From the NCBI RefSeq assembly GCF_000001735.4, contig NC_003076.8:19533835-19597834 (forward strand): DNA of 64,000 bases, given 5' to 3'. Shown here in pieces: positions 1 through 11,873 of this stretch (the first letter of the stretch is position 1; every line of letters begins with the position of its first letter). The stretch is from Arabidopsis thaliana. Lineage: Eukaryota; Streptophyta; Magnoliopsida; Brassicales; Brassicaceae. Under the pieces are notes generated by a model, which was given only the letters and a program-made list of their open reading frames with translations, had not been told where the DNA came from and made no database searches. Position numbers and translations under genes: made by a program.

Positions 1-1
1 A

Positions 2-58
2 GAGGTGATCAGTGATTGTCTTCTGAAAGTGGGCAAGGACCTGAAACTTCAAACCTAA
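2..58 (+). CDS. C-terminal end of a gene entering from the left (partial)
   Basis: One frame is open from base 2 and ends at TAA 56-58. It gives 18 residues ending in LLKVGKDLKLQT, a charged, helix-like tail. No start or upstream exon is in the window. By position this would be the neighbour of NSP5, which I recall as the SLY1-like F-box gene SNEEZY/SLY2 (AT5G48170). That identity is inference from synteny, not from these few residues. The AT-rich sequence after the stop looks like a 3' UTR. Confidence 0.4.
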   Translation, partial: EVISDCLLKVGKDLKLQT

Positions 59-3000
59 TGAAGATAAATTGTAATTAATCTTGTGGTATAGTATGTAAAT
101 TTAACTAATATTATTATGAATATCATATTTTACTAAATGTGAATACGTGTGTAAATGAAACCTACTTGTGATTCTATATATATTGGTGGGTATTATTGGG
201 TAACGTAAAAAGTTAAAGGGATTTGGAACGACTACTATTTTCTTTGTCTCCTCCACGCTTTGCTTTGCTTTCTGAACGGTAATGTAAGTCAAACCTCTCT
301 CGTTGACTTTTTTTTTTTTTTTCTTTTTTTCTTACTGCTTTCTTTTTTGCCAGTCCATAATTAACAGTCGAGGACTTAACCTATACAAGGTAAATACAAT
401 TAAATCCGAATGTTCACACACCCTTAGAAGATTGATTTCATGTAACTTGTTGAAGGAGTTTAAAATTGTTAACGAATAGTTCGTAGACATTGTAAGACCG
501 TATCAAAACCTAAATTTCAACTAATTAAGAGAACTACCTTGATTTATAAGTAGTTTACAACTAATCAAGACGACTCTGATGATGCAAATCCTAGTTCAAA
601 TCCCAAGTCTTGCGGTATGATTGATAGATATATGAACATTATTTTTGATTAAAAATAAACAACAATTTATATTCTAAGCTTATTATTTTTTAAATTATAG
701 TTAAAATTTTAATAAAACAATTCACTAGAAAATTAGCATATATTAAGATTTTAATATTAAATCTACAGAAACAAATCAAACAATTCAAAACTAAAAACCA
801 AAAACAAAAACCCAAAAAGTATACAATTATTAAAGAAAAAAAAAACATTGCCATTCAATCGAAAGTCTTGTTTGGACCTTTTCCCAAAACGTTTTTTATA
901 AAAAAGTTTGTTATAATTTTACATGAATAATGCATTCAACTACGTGATCACTGTCAAGGTAATATTTTACAACGTATAACAATAATGTCTAACAACATCA
1001 AGATATTGGTTTTAGTCTCTGTAGATATTATATGTTGTACGAAAATGTGTATATCTTACATTAAAGCCTTCACACCAATTACATTATAGCTAGTTTCATA
1101 TTTTTATAAATTTATTGGGAGTATAATTAACGGATATATTTGTAGATAAAAATATAGATATAAAATATGCATGTGAACATCTATATCTAGTCTATAGACA
1201 GAGAGAAGAGTTGTGACTTGTGAATGGGAATCGAGGTGAAGTGAGGAAAGGTCCAAGGGAAAGAATCCAGGAGTGAGAGAACTGCAAATCCGATGCTCTT
1301 CAATTTCGTTTTTTTTTCCTCTCTCAGTCTCCCATTTTATAGCTATATATAAAAAAAATTATGAATATAATAAACCATGTCACTTAAAAAAAAACAAGAC
1401 ACTACAATTTCTTGTCCCTTTTGTTACTTTTTTTCTTTGTGATGATAAAAAAAAAAAAATTGGTTTCGAAGCACTTGAAAATAGTAAATCTTCAAATACA
1501 TTACAATTTAAATTAAATATAGACATATGCTTGTCATTATCAGAAAAAAAAAATTATGTATACATATGCGTGTCTTGGTGTATATGTTTATTATAGTTAT
1601 ATTCTCGAGGTAAAAGAGACATTGTTGTTCGTTCTTCTTGTTGTTTTTTGTATTTACCTTTTTTTTTTAGTTCTTCCATATGTCTTTCTTCAACGTTCTC
1701 AATCTTTCTTGTTTCAGGGCCGTTGTGAAATTATCTACCGTATACTCATGCTTGTTTCCACGTAGATATAAAATGCACATAAGTTGCATGACGTAACAAG
1801 ACTTTAAATACTTTATAAAAGAAAAAAAAACTTTACAAATACAAAGAGGTCTTGGGATATTACCAAGTATCCTAAGTAATTTTGATTATATTTTTCATGA
1901 TGCATGTTTATCTATTACTGCCTAGACCAATCCTAAGAAACAACTCCATGACAATGAGTTGAAAGTCTTCTTCCTTCCTTTACAATACATAGAACATATA
2001 AAGATTTTTTTTAAAAAAGAATATGAGAAAGAAGAGAAAAAAAACGCTGTAAATATTTATTAATACTTCATTATATGATAGTTATAAGGAATATTTTCAT
2101 TAATGTGAGGAGACTGTAACCAAAAAAAAAACTAAATTAACGAAAACTGAATGATATAAATGATAATCATCTGATAATGCTATTGGAACAACAAAGATAC
2201 TGCATGGACATATTGATCACTATTCACATATTTTCTATTTTGCTCTAGTCTAACCACAATTTTTTTTTAAAACTGTTTTATTAATTTGTACTGTTGTCTA
2301 TGTAAAGGTGCGGTTGACCATATATAGATTCATGTCTTTTACCTCAAATTTTATTTAATTTATAGTTATGTGGATTACCCTTCCTGATCAGTAGTCTTAC
2401 TTCTGGAAACAATACTCTACTATATAACTCGAAATGTTTTCCTATTAGTTAGAACTTTTGGTTAGATACGTTTTTACCCATTCTGCAGTAACCAAACTCT
2501 TTCTGTCCAAAATCTTTATTTCCATAATTTTCTAAAACATATTGATGAGGTTACCATACTTTCTATCATAGAAAATCAGGATATATTATAAAAAAAATAG
2601 CATAAATTTGTATCATTTTCAACGAACAATAGCCGTAGACTACCATCCAAGTGAAGAGACAAAAGAAAGACTGTCACCCAAAGAGAACAAAAATCAAAAT
2701 AGAATGAAATGATAAAAGTAACTAATTGATAAGCTTGACGTCAAAAATAATAATTAATTTGCTGAAAAATCAACATTAAGCATCTATCAAAGATATAGTC
2801 TAGTCATTAAGCATCTATTTAGTTGTCTTTTTGGGCTTTGGAATTTCGCCAAAAATAGCAAACCCAAAATTCGTTTTAACACTCATGCTGTCTTTGGCCT
2901 CCACATATGTTACAATGTGCATGTATACATATGCTTTACCAATGAAATGGATTCAACAATTTGAATTTGAACTTCTAACAAATCATTGACGAAGAAGATA

Positions 3001-5279
3001 TGAAATGTTGACAAGGAGATGAAGTAAAAGAGAAAGAATTTTGTTTTGTCATGTGGGTATATTTAACCGTTCGACTCTTTATTATAGTACTGATATTATT
3101 AGTTTAGAAACTCTAGCTACTTCATTATGAAAATGTTGAATTCAAAAAGAAAAAAAAAAAGATATGTTGAATTCATCTTTGAAAAAAAGAAAAAAGAGTT
3201 GAATCCATGAAATAACAAGAAGATACTTACGAAATATTTTCCTATCATACTTGAGATGTTTATGTTTATTTCATTTATTTTCTTTCAAATATCCACTTAC
3301 TCTTTCGACGACTAGCGTTTGTACTTTGTAAAAAGAGTGACATGTGCGGCATCAAATTGGTCAACCTTATATAATTATCGTATTGACTCCGATTTACAAA
3401 TATAATTTTCCGGGAAAATGGGTGGGATCAAACAAAACATTTTTTTTTTATTGATTTATGAAAATAACACTAACGTCTCTCTCCTCGTTTTGCAAGATTG
3501 ATTCATTTGAGATAGAATTTAGCATGAAGACAAAACTCGTAAAATTTACTAAATAACGATTTTGGTTTTGTTTAACATTTGTTGAGAGATCCACCGTGTT
3601 AGAAGGTCAACCATGCTAGGAGATGACGGAGATTACAAGCATAAAGCAACCGAGATTAAGAATATCCGATCGTAGAAGGTTTAACATCATATAACATCAT
3701 ATTATTTCAATTTTCTATGTCATTAGTATAGAAACTTATATTTATATAGAATTAAGAAAATCCGGTCGTAGAAGGTTCAAAAAGCTGAAAACTACATAGT
3801 ATTTGACTATTATTTTCTTGCAAAGAAGCTTATTTCATTTGAAGAATATATACTAAATACCACTTTACATAAAGATTTTTATTATATAAAATTTGCCTTT
3901 CACATCTATTAGTACAAATATGTAAAACAACCTAGGATATAACATATGCAATTTTAGGAATAAAATAAAGCAATAAAGGTATTTTATGTCAAATTAAGGA
4001 AGGTATCCAATGTCTAACTAGTTCCAAATCAACCAACTAGACTTTCTCGTTTAAATGTTTTACAAAATAAAAAAATAAAAAAAGACTTTTCGGGTATAAA
4101 TACATTATTTATTGCAATATAATAAGAATTTACTGAGATGGAGACGCAAGCGCAGAGCAGAAGCCAAAGATTTGGTCAGCCCTAAACGCTAAAACAAGTA
4201 AAAACAGCAAAGAAAAGATGAATGACACTTTGGTCCTCCATCAAATCTTTAATAACGTTATTGACTTATATAGTATTGGTACAGGTACATATTTGTAATT
4301 GAATACAATATTTACTTTTCTACAAAAATAAAGAAGAAGGATTTGGTAATGATTAAAGGAGTAAACAAGGTTAAAAAGGTATACTGTCATAATGAGATAA
4401 AAGCTCAAATACAATGGTAAAGAAAACAAAGAGGAACAAGGGTGAACACAAACATACCCTCCAATAAACAAACAAAGACTGCCACATTTGTCCAAATTTC
4501 ATTTTCACCTTCACGTATGCATACATACACAACATATTCAGGCTTAGTTGTATATTTTCTTTTTAACTATTCTTACATGGGGGAAAACCGTAGAGAAATC
4601 GCAAGTGGATAAATAAAGAATTTTTGGTATTTTGATTAATAAATAATTATCTAATTTCTATTTTAACTTTTGATCTAAAAAATACAAAAAAAACTAAAAT
4701 TGATTTAAATAATTTTTCATTATTATTTTGATTACTTTTGTAGGAAAAAACAGTAAGAAATAATTTTTAGGAAAATCGTTGGAAATTATTTCTTACAAAT
4801 GTTTTGGTAAAAAAAATTCCTTCTATTTTCTTACCAAATATTTCTACCAATTATTTTTGTAGATGGCCGTTAGTCTTCCTCTGGTTTTAGGCTTGGTTTT
4901 GTCTCTGTTTCTATTATTTTTCCTCTGTTTTTATTTTTGTATTGGTTTCTAAACCTCCTTTATTATGAAAACGATAAAAAAAAAAGGGGTTTTCATCCAT
5001 TTTTCCTAATTAAATGAGATTAATTAAAGGCCTAATCTTTCACTATATTTGCTAGAGTTATTTTTGGAGTCAACGGCGACTTAGTAGCATATTTCGTTCG
5101 TTGAAGTATCATGCAATGAATCATCCTATTTAAATAACAGTTTAGTGTGGAAAAAATGGTTGTAAAGATCGGAAACACGATATGATCATCTATATATGTA
5201 CAGTACATAAAACAAAAATGGTCAATGAGGCATATTAAAAAAATGAAAACCAGAGATCAATTCAATGAATCAAAATCTC
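59..5279. other. Long AT-rich intergenic region, no gene seen
   Basis: About 5.2 kb without a credible coding region. The longest open stretches (1273-1765 plus, 4241-4495 minus) are low-complexity Phe/Leu/Ser-rich translations of T-runs and lack codon bias. It holds many A or T homopolymers and a short imperfect direct repeat (cores near 3655-3680 and 3752-3780, both containing CGTAGAAGGTT). Nothing resembling a tRNA, an LTR or a transposase was recognised. Confidence 0.5.
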
Positions 5280-5288
5280 TATATATAA
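5280..5288 (+). promoter_or_regulatory. TATA box of the small secreted-peptide candidate
   Basis: TATATATAA lies 86 bases before the ATG at 5374, a normal plant TATA-to-ATG distance with a short leader. Confidence 0.45.
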
Positions 5289-5373
5289 GAGCTTCACATA
5301 TAAGACTATAAGACCATCCAAAAGTACCTCCTTATAAGAAGAACTCAAAGTACAAAAACAAACAAAAACCAAC

Positions 5374-5842
5374 ATGGCTTTGCAAAAGTTTCCTCTCTTG
5401 GGGCTGTTTCTGGTCCTAACCATCCTCGTCTCTTCAGCGACAGCCGATGGACATGTTTGCCCGCCGTCAACAAAACTAAGCCGGGTAAGTTTCCGTGATG
5501 TTTTTTTTTATTTGTCATAACTAGTAACTACTATTATAATTTTGTTTAAGTACGTAATTAATATATATCCATAGTAATATTCTTTTCTTTCAATTTAAAC
5601 TACAGAGATGCAATAACGATAAAGAAAATGTGGTTGTCAGTTTCTTCCATCGTTATAAGGTTATAAGTGAGTATCCTGTTTCCATAAAATATTTGTTGAT
5701 GTTTTTCGTTTTTGTTTTTTATTTTCTATTTGTGGATAACCAAGAACCTATGGACTATTGGTCGATAATTCCATTGGGCCGGGGACCGAAGAATTTGTTG
5801 GTGTTTAGTATTTTATTTTATTTTAATTTTTATATACTATGA
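5374..5842 (+). pseudogene. Small secreted (defensin-like type) peptide gene, probably decayed
   Basis: Exon 1 (5374-5484) starts MALQKFPLLGLFLVL and gives a textbook signal peptide with predicted cleavage after SSATA, followed by a mature start containing one Cys (HVCPPSTKLSR). It ends at a consensus donor GTAAGT. The best acceptor (tacag, 5601-5605) opens exon 2 in the same phase, beginning RCNNDKENVV and running to TGA at 5840-5842. A signal-peptide exon followed by a short exon is typical of plant defensin-like or SCR-like genes. Exon 2 carries only one Cys and then becomes hydrophobic AT-rich translation, so the cysteine scaffold is missing. The leader and promoter look intact, but the mature part looks degenerate. 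Alternatively it is a novel small secreted protein of about 115 residues. Confidence 0.4.
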
Positions 5843-7448
5843 TATTGGACATTTATCTATATCTTTTGGTATCATATATGTAAATATGTGATTTGCAAAT
5901 GTTTAAAAGATAATTCATTACCCGAAATGGTGAAATCAATAGTTTTTAACTTGCTTTTCACCTTGCTACCCAAAGGAGAAGAGTTGGGAAGGTATTAATG
6001 TGAGAAATTGGAAGCTAAACTTAAGATTTGACCAATTGTTTCGATCATCATTTAGAAATATTTAGCTAATCGTCCCATGTCAGAGTCAAAATACTATGGG
6101 TTACAACAGTGTTCTCGCTTATGGCATCCAACTTATGTTATAATGTCACTAATAGTGTCTGTCTGATTTCTCTTTCTGGATTATTCTGGTTCAGAGTATG
6201 AGTCTTGTTGCCCACCCAAAGTTGGCTATGCTTTTACTCTTTCTATTCTTTGAAAATTTAAGTTTTTTTCTAAAGGTTCAGATTATCCTCTAGAAACTTC
6301 TATTCAATTATCCTGAGTAACACCTATTTGATTTGAAATTCCACTTTGATTACAAATTTTACTAAAGAGCGTCACATAATTGGTAATTTAGTTTTGAAGG
6401 AAATTTTGGTGTATTATACCATATAGAAATCAAGCATTTGTTTATGTTACAGTCAACAATGCTTAATAATATAGTTTCTTCCACCAGTAACCATAGCTAA
6501 AAGCCTAAAAGTTCCAGCTCAACAATCTCTTTCTTATAACCCCTTCAACTAAATCACATTACCCCCAAACTGTAATGTATCAAGAGATGATAAATAGATG
6601 ATAAATATTGTGATCACTGTTCCGACGAATTTCCGACTTTCAACCACCAAAATATGTATATCTTGTAGCACGAAAATGTCTCACATTGGATAGGAACTTA
6701 GGAAGGATAGTAGACCAATAATTTATACAGACCTAAGAGCATCTCATGTTATCAAATTCAATATAACAGCACAACATCGAACATACATGTATTATTCAAG
6801 TATCAAATTGTACTGTTATTGCCACTAGCATTTTCCACAGTTAACATAAAACTAAAATTGATATCCCATCCAAACATATGATTTTTGAGCCAATTTGCAA
6901 GTGCCTCTCCCACATAATCATTGATTGACTTAAAGATGATCTTTCTTTGCAAACATGAGCAATATTTAACCATATATTTGGTACAAGTAGTACTTTCTGT
7001 TCCTATACAAATTTTGGCACAACCATTACTTATTTGTGAAATAAGCTCTTATAAGTCTTCTCTTTCTCATACTTCAATAATTTCGTTCTTTGAAAGAATT
7101 TTAAACAACAAAACAACTTTACTAAAAGAATATATGAACCCTTGACCCTCTACAAATGCAAAAAGATAATTCTTCCAAAACTATCACTGTTAAATCCGAA
7201 TGCAACAACTTGACCATATATCACCACCACTTTTAGCCTTTCACTTTCTGAGAATCAGACTAACAAGATTTTTATTAAATTACCAAAACACCAAACTTAA
7301 TAAACTATTTGGAATAGGTAGCAAAGTTTCACCACACATAGCTCCTTAAACACAGACACTTAGCAGTTACATATCATCACCACTTAAACTCCTTAAAACA
7401 ACAACACACTAAACACTTTATAAACGAAAGACACAAAGCAGCTAGTCA
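5843..7448. other. Intergenic region upstream of the NSP5 3' end
   Basis: AT-rich, no gene recognised. The stretch just before 7449 (about 7200-7448) is the likely 3' UTR of the minus-strand NSP5 gene. Confidence 0.45.
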
Positions 7449-8524
7449 TTAATTGACATTAAGATGAGAGAAACCCCAAAACACCAAATCATCAAGCCGC
7501 TCATTGGTCGGAGAATTCCCACCATGAACCAACAAACCTTCCTCACCATCCTTAACCGCTTTCGTAAACGCGCACCACCCACGTTGGCTCGGCTTCTCCT
7601 CTTCATTCCCGCACACAATCCTCTCCCACACTAACGTCTCTGTATCAAGCTGATAAACCTCTCCAGACATCTTCCCAGCTCCCATGTGCATAAGCTCATG
7701 CGGCTCTTCCTCCCCACCATAAATAACAATGTACTTCCCGTAAGAAACCGCCGGAAACACGCTTCTCGCCGCCGGTACATCCCCGGTAGTCTCCACAGCC
7801 TTCCACTGTTCACTAGCCAAGTCAAAACAATGAATATCACCCAATTCATTACCATCAAACCCAAACAAAACCCAAATTCTCCCTTCCACAACCACAAGCC
7901 CTGGTGCTCCTCTGCCTTTACAAGCTTCCCCAGCCGCCGGATACTCAACCCATTTCTGATCAACAACATCGTACGCATGAAGCGTATTCACACGTCCTTT
8001 AGCAGTAACACCACCAAACACATAAACTTTCCGATCATCACCAGCCATTGAATGATAGCTACGACCAGGAAGCCCTTCCTCAACAGGAGCCAACAATTTC
8101 CACTCATTGGTCTCAGTATCATACGAATGAAGACCGTTGTATCTCCGTTTATCGTCACGGCCACCGTAGACATAGATCGTTGAACCGATCGTTACCATCG
8201 AGACACCAAAACAGGGGAAAGGAGCCTCTCCGGTCGCAGGAGCTATCGACCATTCTTGAGTCTCAAGATCGAAAACGTAAAGATCGTTATCAATATGGAT
8301 CGTTGGCTTAAGCTCACCACCAAAACAGTAAACTTTGTTCCCAACGACGGTCATGGCATGTGAGCTTCTAGCCCCAGGACCAGCTCCTTTTTGACCCACC
8401 TGATTAACATAATCACATTACATTTCTAAGATCAAAGAAACCAAATAAAAGAATCTTAATATGTATTATAGAGATTGAAAGATTGAATCTTTACCTTTAA
8501 CCATTTGTTCTCCACCGGACACAT
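7449..8524 (-). CDS. NSP5: Nitrile-specifier protein, kelch-repeat (NSP5)
   Basis: Two coding exons on the minus strand: 8524-8495 (10 codons, [10 protein letters not shown]) and 8399-7449, joined in phase 0 at a GTAAAG donor and a CAG acceptor, giving 326 residues. Kelch blades show repeated GG pairs and downstream Y..D....W signatures ([40 protein letters not shown]). Nitrile-specifier proteins are cytosolic kelch beta-propellers that act after myrosinase and direct the glucosinolate aglycone to simple nitriles using bound Fe(II). There is no jacalin domain, unlike NSP1-NSP4, so this is the short NSP5-type protein, also the length of ESP. The family iron-binding triad is E-x3-D-x3-H. Here the aligned residues are E240, H244 and H248, a D-to-H change at the middle ligand. 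The identification as NSP5 (AT5G48180) rests on the sequence and on memory. Confidence 0.93.
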
Positions 8525-9574
8525 TTTTTTCGTTACTCACCAGAAAGATTTTTTTTTAGAGGATGAAAGAAAAAAGTTTTGTGGCTATTGTTGTTGATGC
8601 TGTTGCGTGTACTTACTTATAGGAAAATGTGGTATCAAGGGACCACAATTAAAGTACAAAAGTAAATTACGATTTCTCTTACTAAGAATTAAGTAACGTC
8701 TAATATTAAAAGATAAATGGAGATACGTTACCATCTATGATACTAATTCTTATTTTATTGTGACAGATTGAAGAGTATTTCTGTAATAGTACGAGACGTG
8801 TTCTATCTTTGGCTTACCTATTAAGAAAAAAATCTTGATTAATTTAAAAAATTATTTCCAGAATTAGGCGAGGTATCATAGTCATATCCTCTTATTATTA
8901 AAAAAGAAGTACAAATTAAATTTTTGTCTAATTTAGCCTCAATTTTGATTTCAATTTTGAATTTTGTTCTTCCTTATCAAGGGTAAAATCGTCCAAACCA
9001 AATAACTAAATTAAACAGGATCCGCGTTTTACATAGACGGGTGAGTTATGTTTAATGGGCTTTTGATCACATGTAAAACTACATAATAGGTTACCATCAA
9101 GTAATGCAATCTTAACCATAACACGATTAGTTGTATATCTCAACAATTTTTAGTATCTAATACACGCATATTCCATCAAAATAGTCTGCATATTTAATTA
9201 CGATTTTAAGAATCTTCAATCATATATTCACCCTCCTCACTAATCACTATAAAATCGACATAGACGAGCTTATTCGATTCTTCTAACTACCATAACACGA
9301 TAATACATTCCATAAATTAGAAAAAAATCTTATAAATTTATTCTCTTAAATCTAAAACTAACCATAATCAACTAAACAATATTTACCACTTATCTAAATA
9401 TAGCCAATCATTATGAACTAAACCAAATTCGAATCATTAGTGAGGATCCAATCTTTGATTTGCAACTTATCCTGCAAGATATTTTCGAATATTTTTGAAA
9501 ATATTAGATCCAACAACCCTAGCCTCCTTCATCACTATAAATATCAAAGTCATTCTCATCACAAACCAAATTGA
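8525..9574. other. NSP5 promoter side and intergenic sequence
   Basis: About 1 kb of AT-rich sequence. The part next to 8524 serves as 5' UTR and promoter for the minus-strand NSP5. No other gene is seen. The last 30 bases run into the start of recognisable GT92 homology. Confidence 0.45.
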
Positions 9575-10505
9575 GATCAAGAACGATTCGATGGTTATAT
9601 CATAATCAATTCATGATAGTGAATGATTGTTTGCATAGGTATTCATGACGAAGTGGATGTTCTTCTTTGATGTTGATGAGTTTTTACATGTTCCGGTGAA
9701 AGAGACGATTTCGTCTGTGATGGAATCTTTGGAGGAATATTTTCAGTTTACTATTGAACTGATGCCTATGAGTAGTCGGGTTTGTTATTCCGGTGATGGC
9801 CCGGCCAGAACTTACAGGTAACATTCATAACTTTGTTGATTTTAATGATTGAACGTTAACCAAAGCCCATGTGTTGTTTATTGAGTGACTTAGAATATTA
9901 GTCACAAGTTTTTTGAAGGTGACATATAATATCAATAAGCATCTGATTCTGTCAACACTTGGCCTGTAAAAGTCTTTGTGCATTCTGTATTAGTCTCCTA
10001 TGTCGGTCACGATCTTTGCTTTTATTGAACATCACATGATATTAGTGAGAAATGTTGTAAAGATTATTTCTTTTGTTTGTACCAAATATTGAATTGTAAT
10101 TGGTTTGTATATTTTCTGTTTTTAGGAAGGAACATATCGGTTATTGATTTGGTTTAGTTCAGGGACTAATCTAAATGGTATTTTGGTTTTGTGTTTCAGA
10201 AAATGGGGAATTGAGAAACTGGCATATAGAGACGTCAAGAAGGTTCCAAGACGGGATCGGAAATACGCGGTCCAGCCGGAGAATGTATTCGCGATAGGCG
10301 TACACATGTCTCAGAATCTACAAGGGAAGACATAGCACAAGGCTGAGAGCAAAATCCGTTACTTCCATTACCATGGTTCGATCTCTCAGCGCCGCGAGCA
10401 CGCACTCCTTATGTGCTAGACACTACAATCCGTGATGTTGTCCTTGCTGTGAGAACGTTCGAGTTGAGAACGATTGGTGATCGGCTGCTACGGACAAGAC
10501 AATGA
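9575..10505 (+). pseudogene. GT92 (DUF23) galactan-synthase-like pseudogene
   Basis: Homology to the GALS/GT92 C-terminal half can be followed through several broken frames. The pieces are DQERFDGY (9575-9598), a one-base loss, HNQFMIVNDCLHRY (9601-9642), another shift, then MTKWMFFFDVDEFLHVP from 9645. The DVD is the conserved metal-binding DxD of the family. A normal intron (9818-10199, AG/GT..AG) joins TYR to KWGIEKLAYRDV, followed by RRDRKYAVQPENVF and GVHMSQNLQGKT. A stop codon (TAG, 10333-10335) then sits where relatives have Leu (probable TTG to TAG). The frame continues HKAESKIRYFHYHGS, shifts again near 10400, and ends TPYVLDTTIRDVV...RTIGDRLLRTRQ with TGA at 10503-10505. The N-terminal half, including the membrane anchor, is missing. 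The copy is therefore a truncated pseudogene with three frameshifts and one nonsense change. Confidence 0.85.
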
Positions 10506-11036
10506 AGAGATGAAAAACATGAATAGTGAATCTAATCAATCTTTAGAAAGAAGAATTAGGTGTTAAGATGATTTACTTTGCATTGTTTTCTTTTGGGGGT
10601 ATATTCTTTTATTGTATCATATAATTTGGGTAATGGGATCATTAATACAGTTTCAAAATACTCTTTAGTATATATATTCTGTATGATTTAGAAAAAAGGT
10701 CTCCTCATAAATGTTATTGTCTTTGTTTTGCCAAAAATAAAAGATAAAACATACCAACTTTGGTTTTTAAAGATCTTATAATCAACAAAATAATTACACC
10801 ATCTATCATTATATTACATTTTTGTCACCATTTTACTTATATCAAATACACATTTAGTAATTGATACACAACTTTAAACACAATAAAATACATGATTCTA
10901 ATCAGTAAATAGCCTCCATACTAATAAAAGATTCCAATCATTATTTATACCAGTTTTAAAAAAACTAAATATATGTTACTATTTTTTAATATAACACACA
11001 CTAATTTATTTAATAAAAAATCTATAAAAGCTTTCG

Positions 11037-11065
11037 CCCGCGGGAAACCGCGGGTTTAATCCTAG
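11037..11065 (+). mobile_element. Helitron-type 3' terminus (hairpin plus CTAG)
   Basis: A perfect 7-bp inverted repeat (CCCGCGG / CCGCGGG, 4-nt loop GAAA) spans 11037-11054. Seven bases on comes CTAG at 11062-11065, followed by T. Helitrons end in a short GC hairpin about 10 nt before CTRR and insert between A and T. Sequence upstream (from about 10,690) is AT-rich and could be the body of a small non-autonomous element, but I could not fix a 5' TC end. This GC-rich hairpin stands out sharply from its surroundings. Confidence 0.6.
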
Positions 11066-11817
11066 TAGTATAGAATAAGACTCAACAAATTTAAAAAAAA
11101 AAAAAAAAAAAGTCAAACTATATTTTGTAATAACTCTTCCGGATAAATACATGTTCTTGCACATTAATTTCAGATCTCTAATCGTGTTTTTAACGACTTG
11201 TAATACGTACTATGCACTTTGAGTAATTGAGGAACAAGATATGATGTCCACGGTGTGGATCTCGTGTAAACGTGGCGGTGGTGCTTATCTTTATGTCATT
11301 TTTCATCAGAGGGGGTCACATGCGACTTTTATTATTGAGAGAAAAAAAAACAGAGACAACAAAAGCTTTCTGACAAAAAAAGCTTAAAAGTAAAAGAAGA
11401 AAAAGAGAGGAAAAGAAGGAATGCATGTAGACAATGTCAGCAAGAATCTGGTGAATAATCCAGGCAACATGAATGTAGGTTATACATTGGGGCCAAATTT
11501 AGCAGTTTCATTTATACTTTAACCCATCACTCTAAAAAAACATTTTGTTGATATTTTTCTTCAGCATCAAACTCTCAAATCTTTAGGCTTTTAGTTTTAT
11601 GTCTTATGCATTGACATCATTGACAAGTTAGAAGAGAACAGTTGTATTATTTATTAGGTTTTATATCCATTCAAGGCATGGCTTATTTATGTTTGGTGGA
11701 TTTCAATGACTATATTTTATTATTTGTTTTTAAATGAACCATATCATCCGTTGAAAAAATTATATATTAGTTCATAAGCCATGTTTGCCTGGATTTCTCC
11801 AAAAGAGGTTAACCAAG

Positions 11818-11873
11818 TTAGAATACATTGGATTTCAAGGAAAAGTTAAAATGCATTGGATTTCAAGGAAAAG
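11818..11873. repeat. Two 28-nt tandem units
   Basis: Units 11818-11845 and 11846-11873 share the core CATTGGATTTCAAGGAAAAG and differ at only two positions. The duplication is noncoding. Confidence 0.75.

Noticed and set aside
1273-1765. Overlapping open frames of 107 and 69 codons
   Set aside because: They are Phe/Leu/Ser-rich translations of T-rich DNA, with no domain, no splice context and no codon bias.
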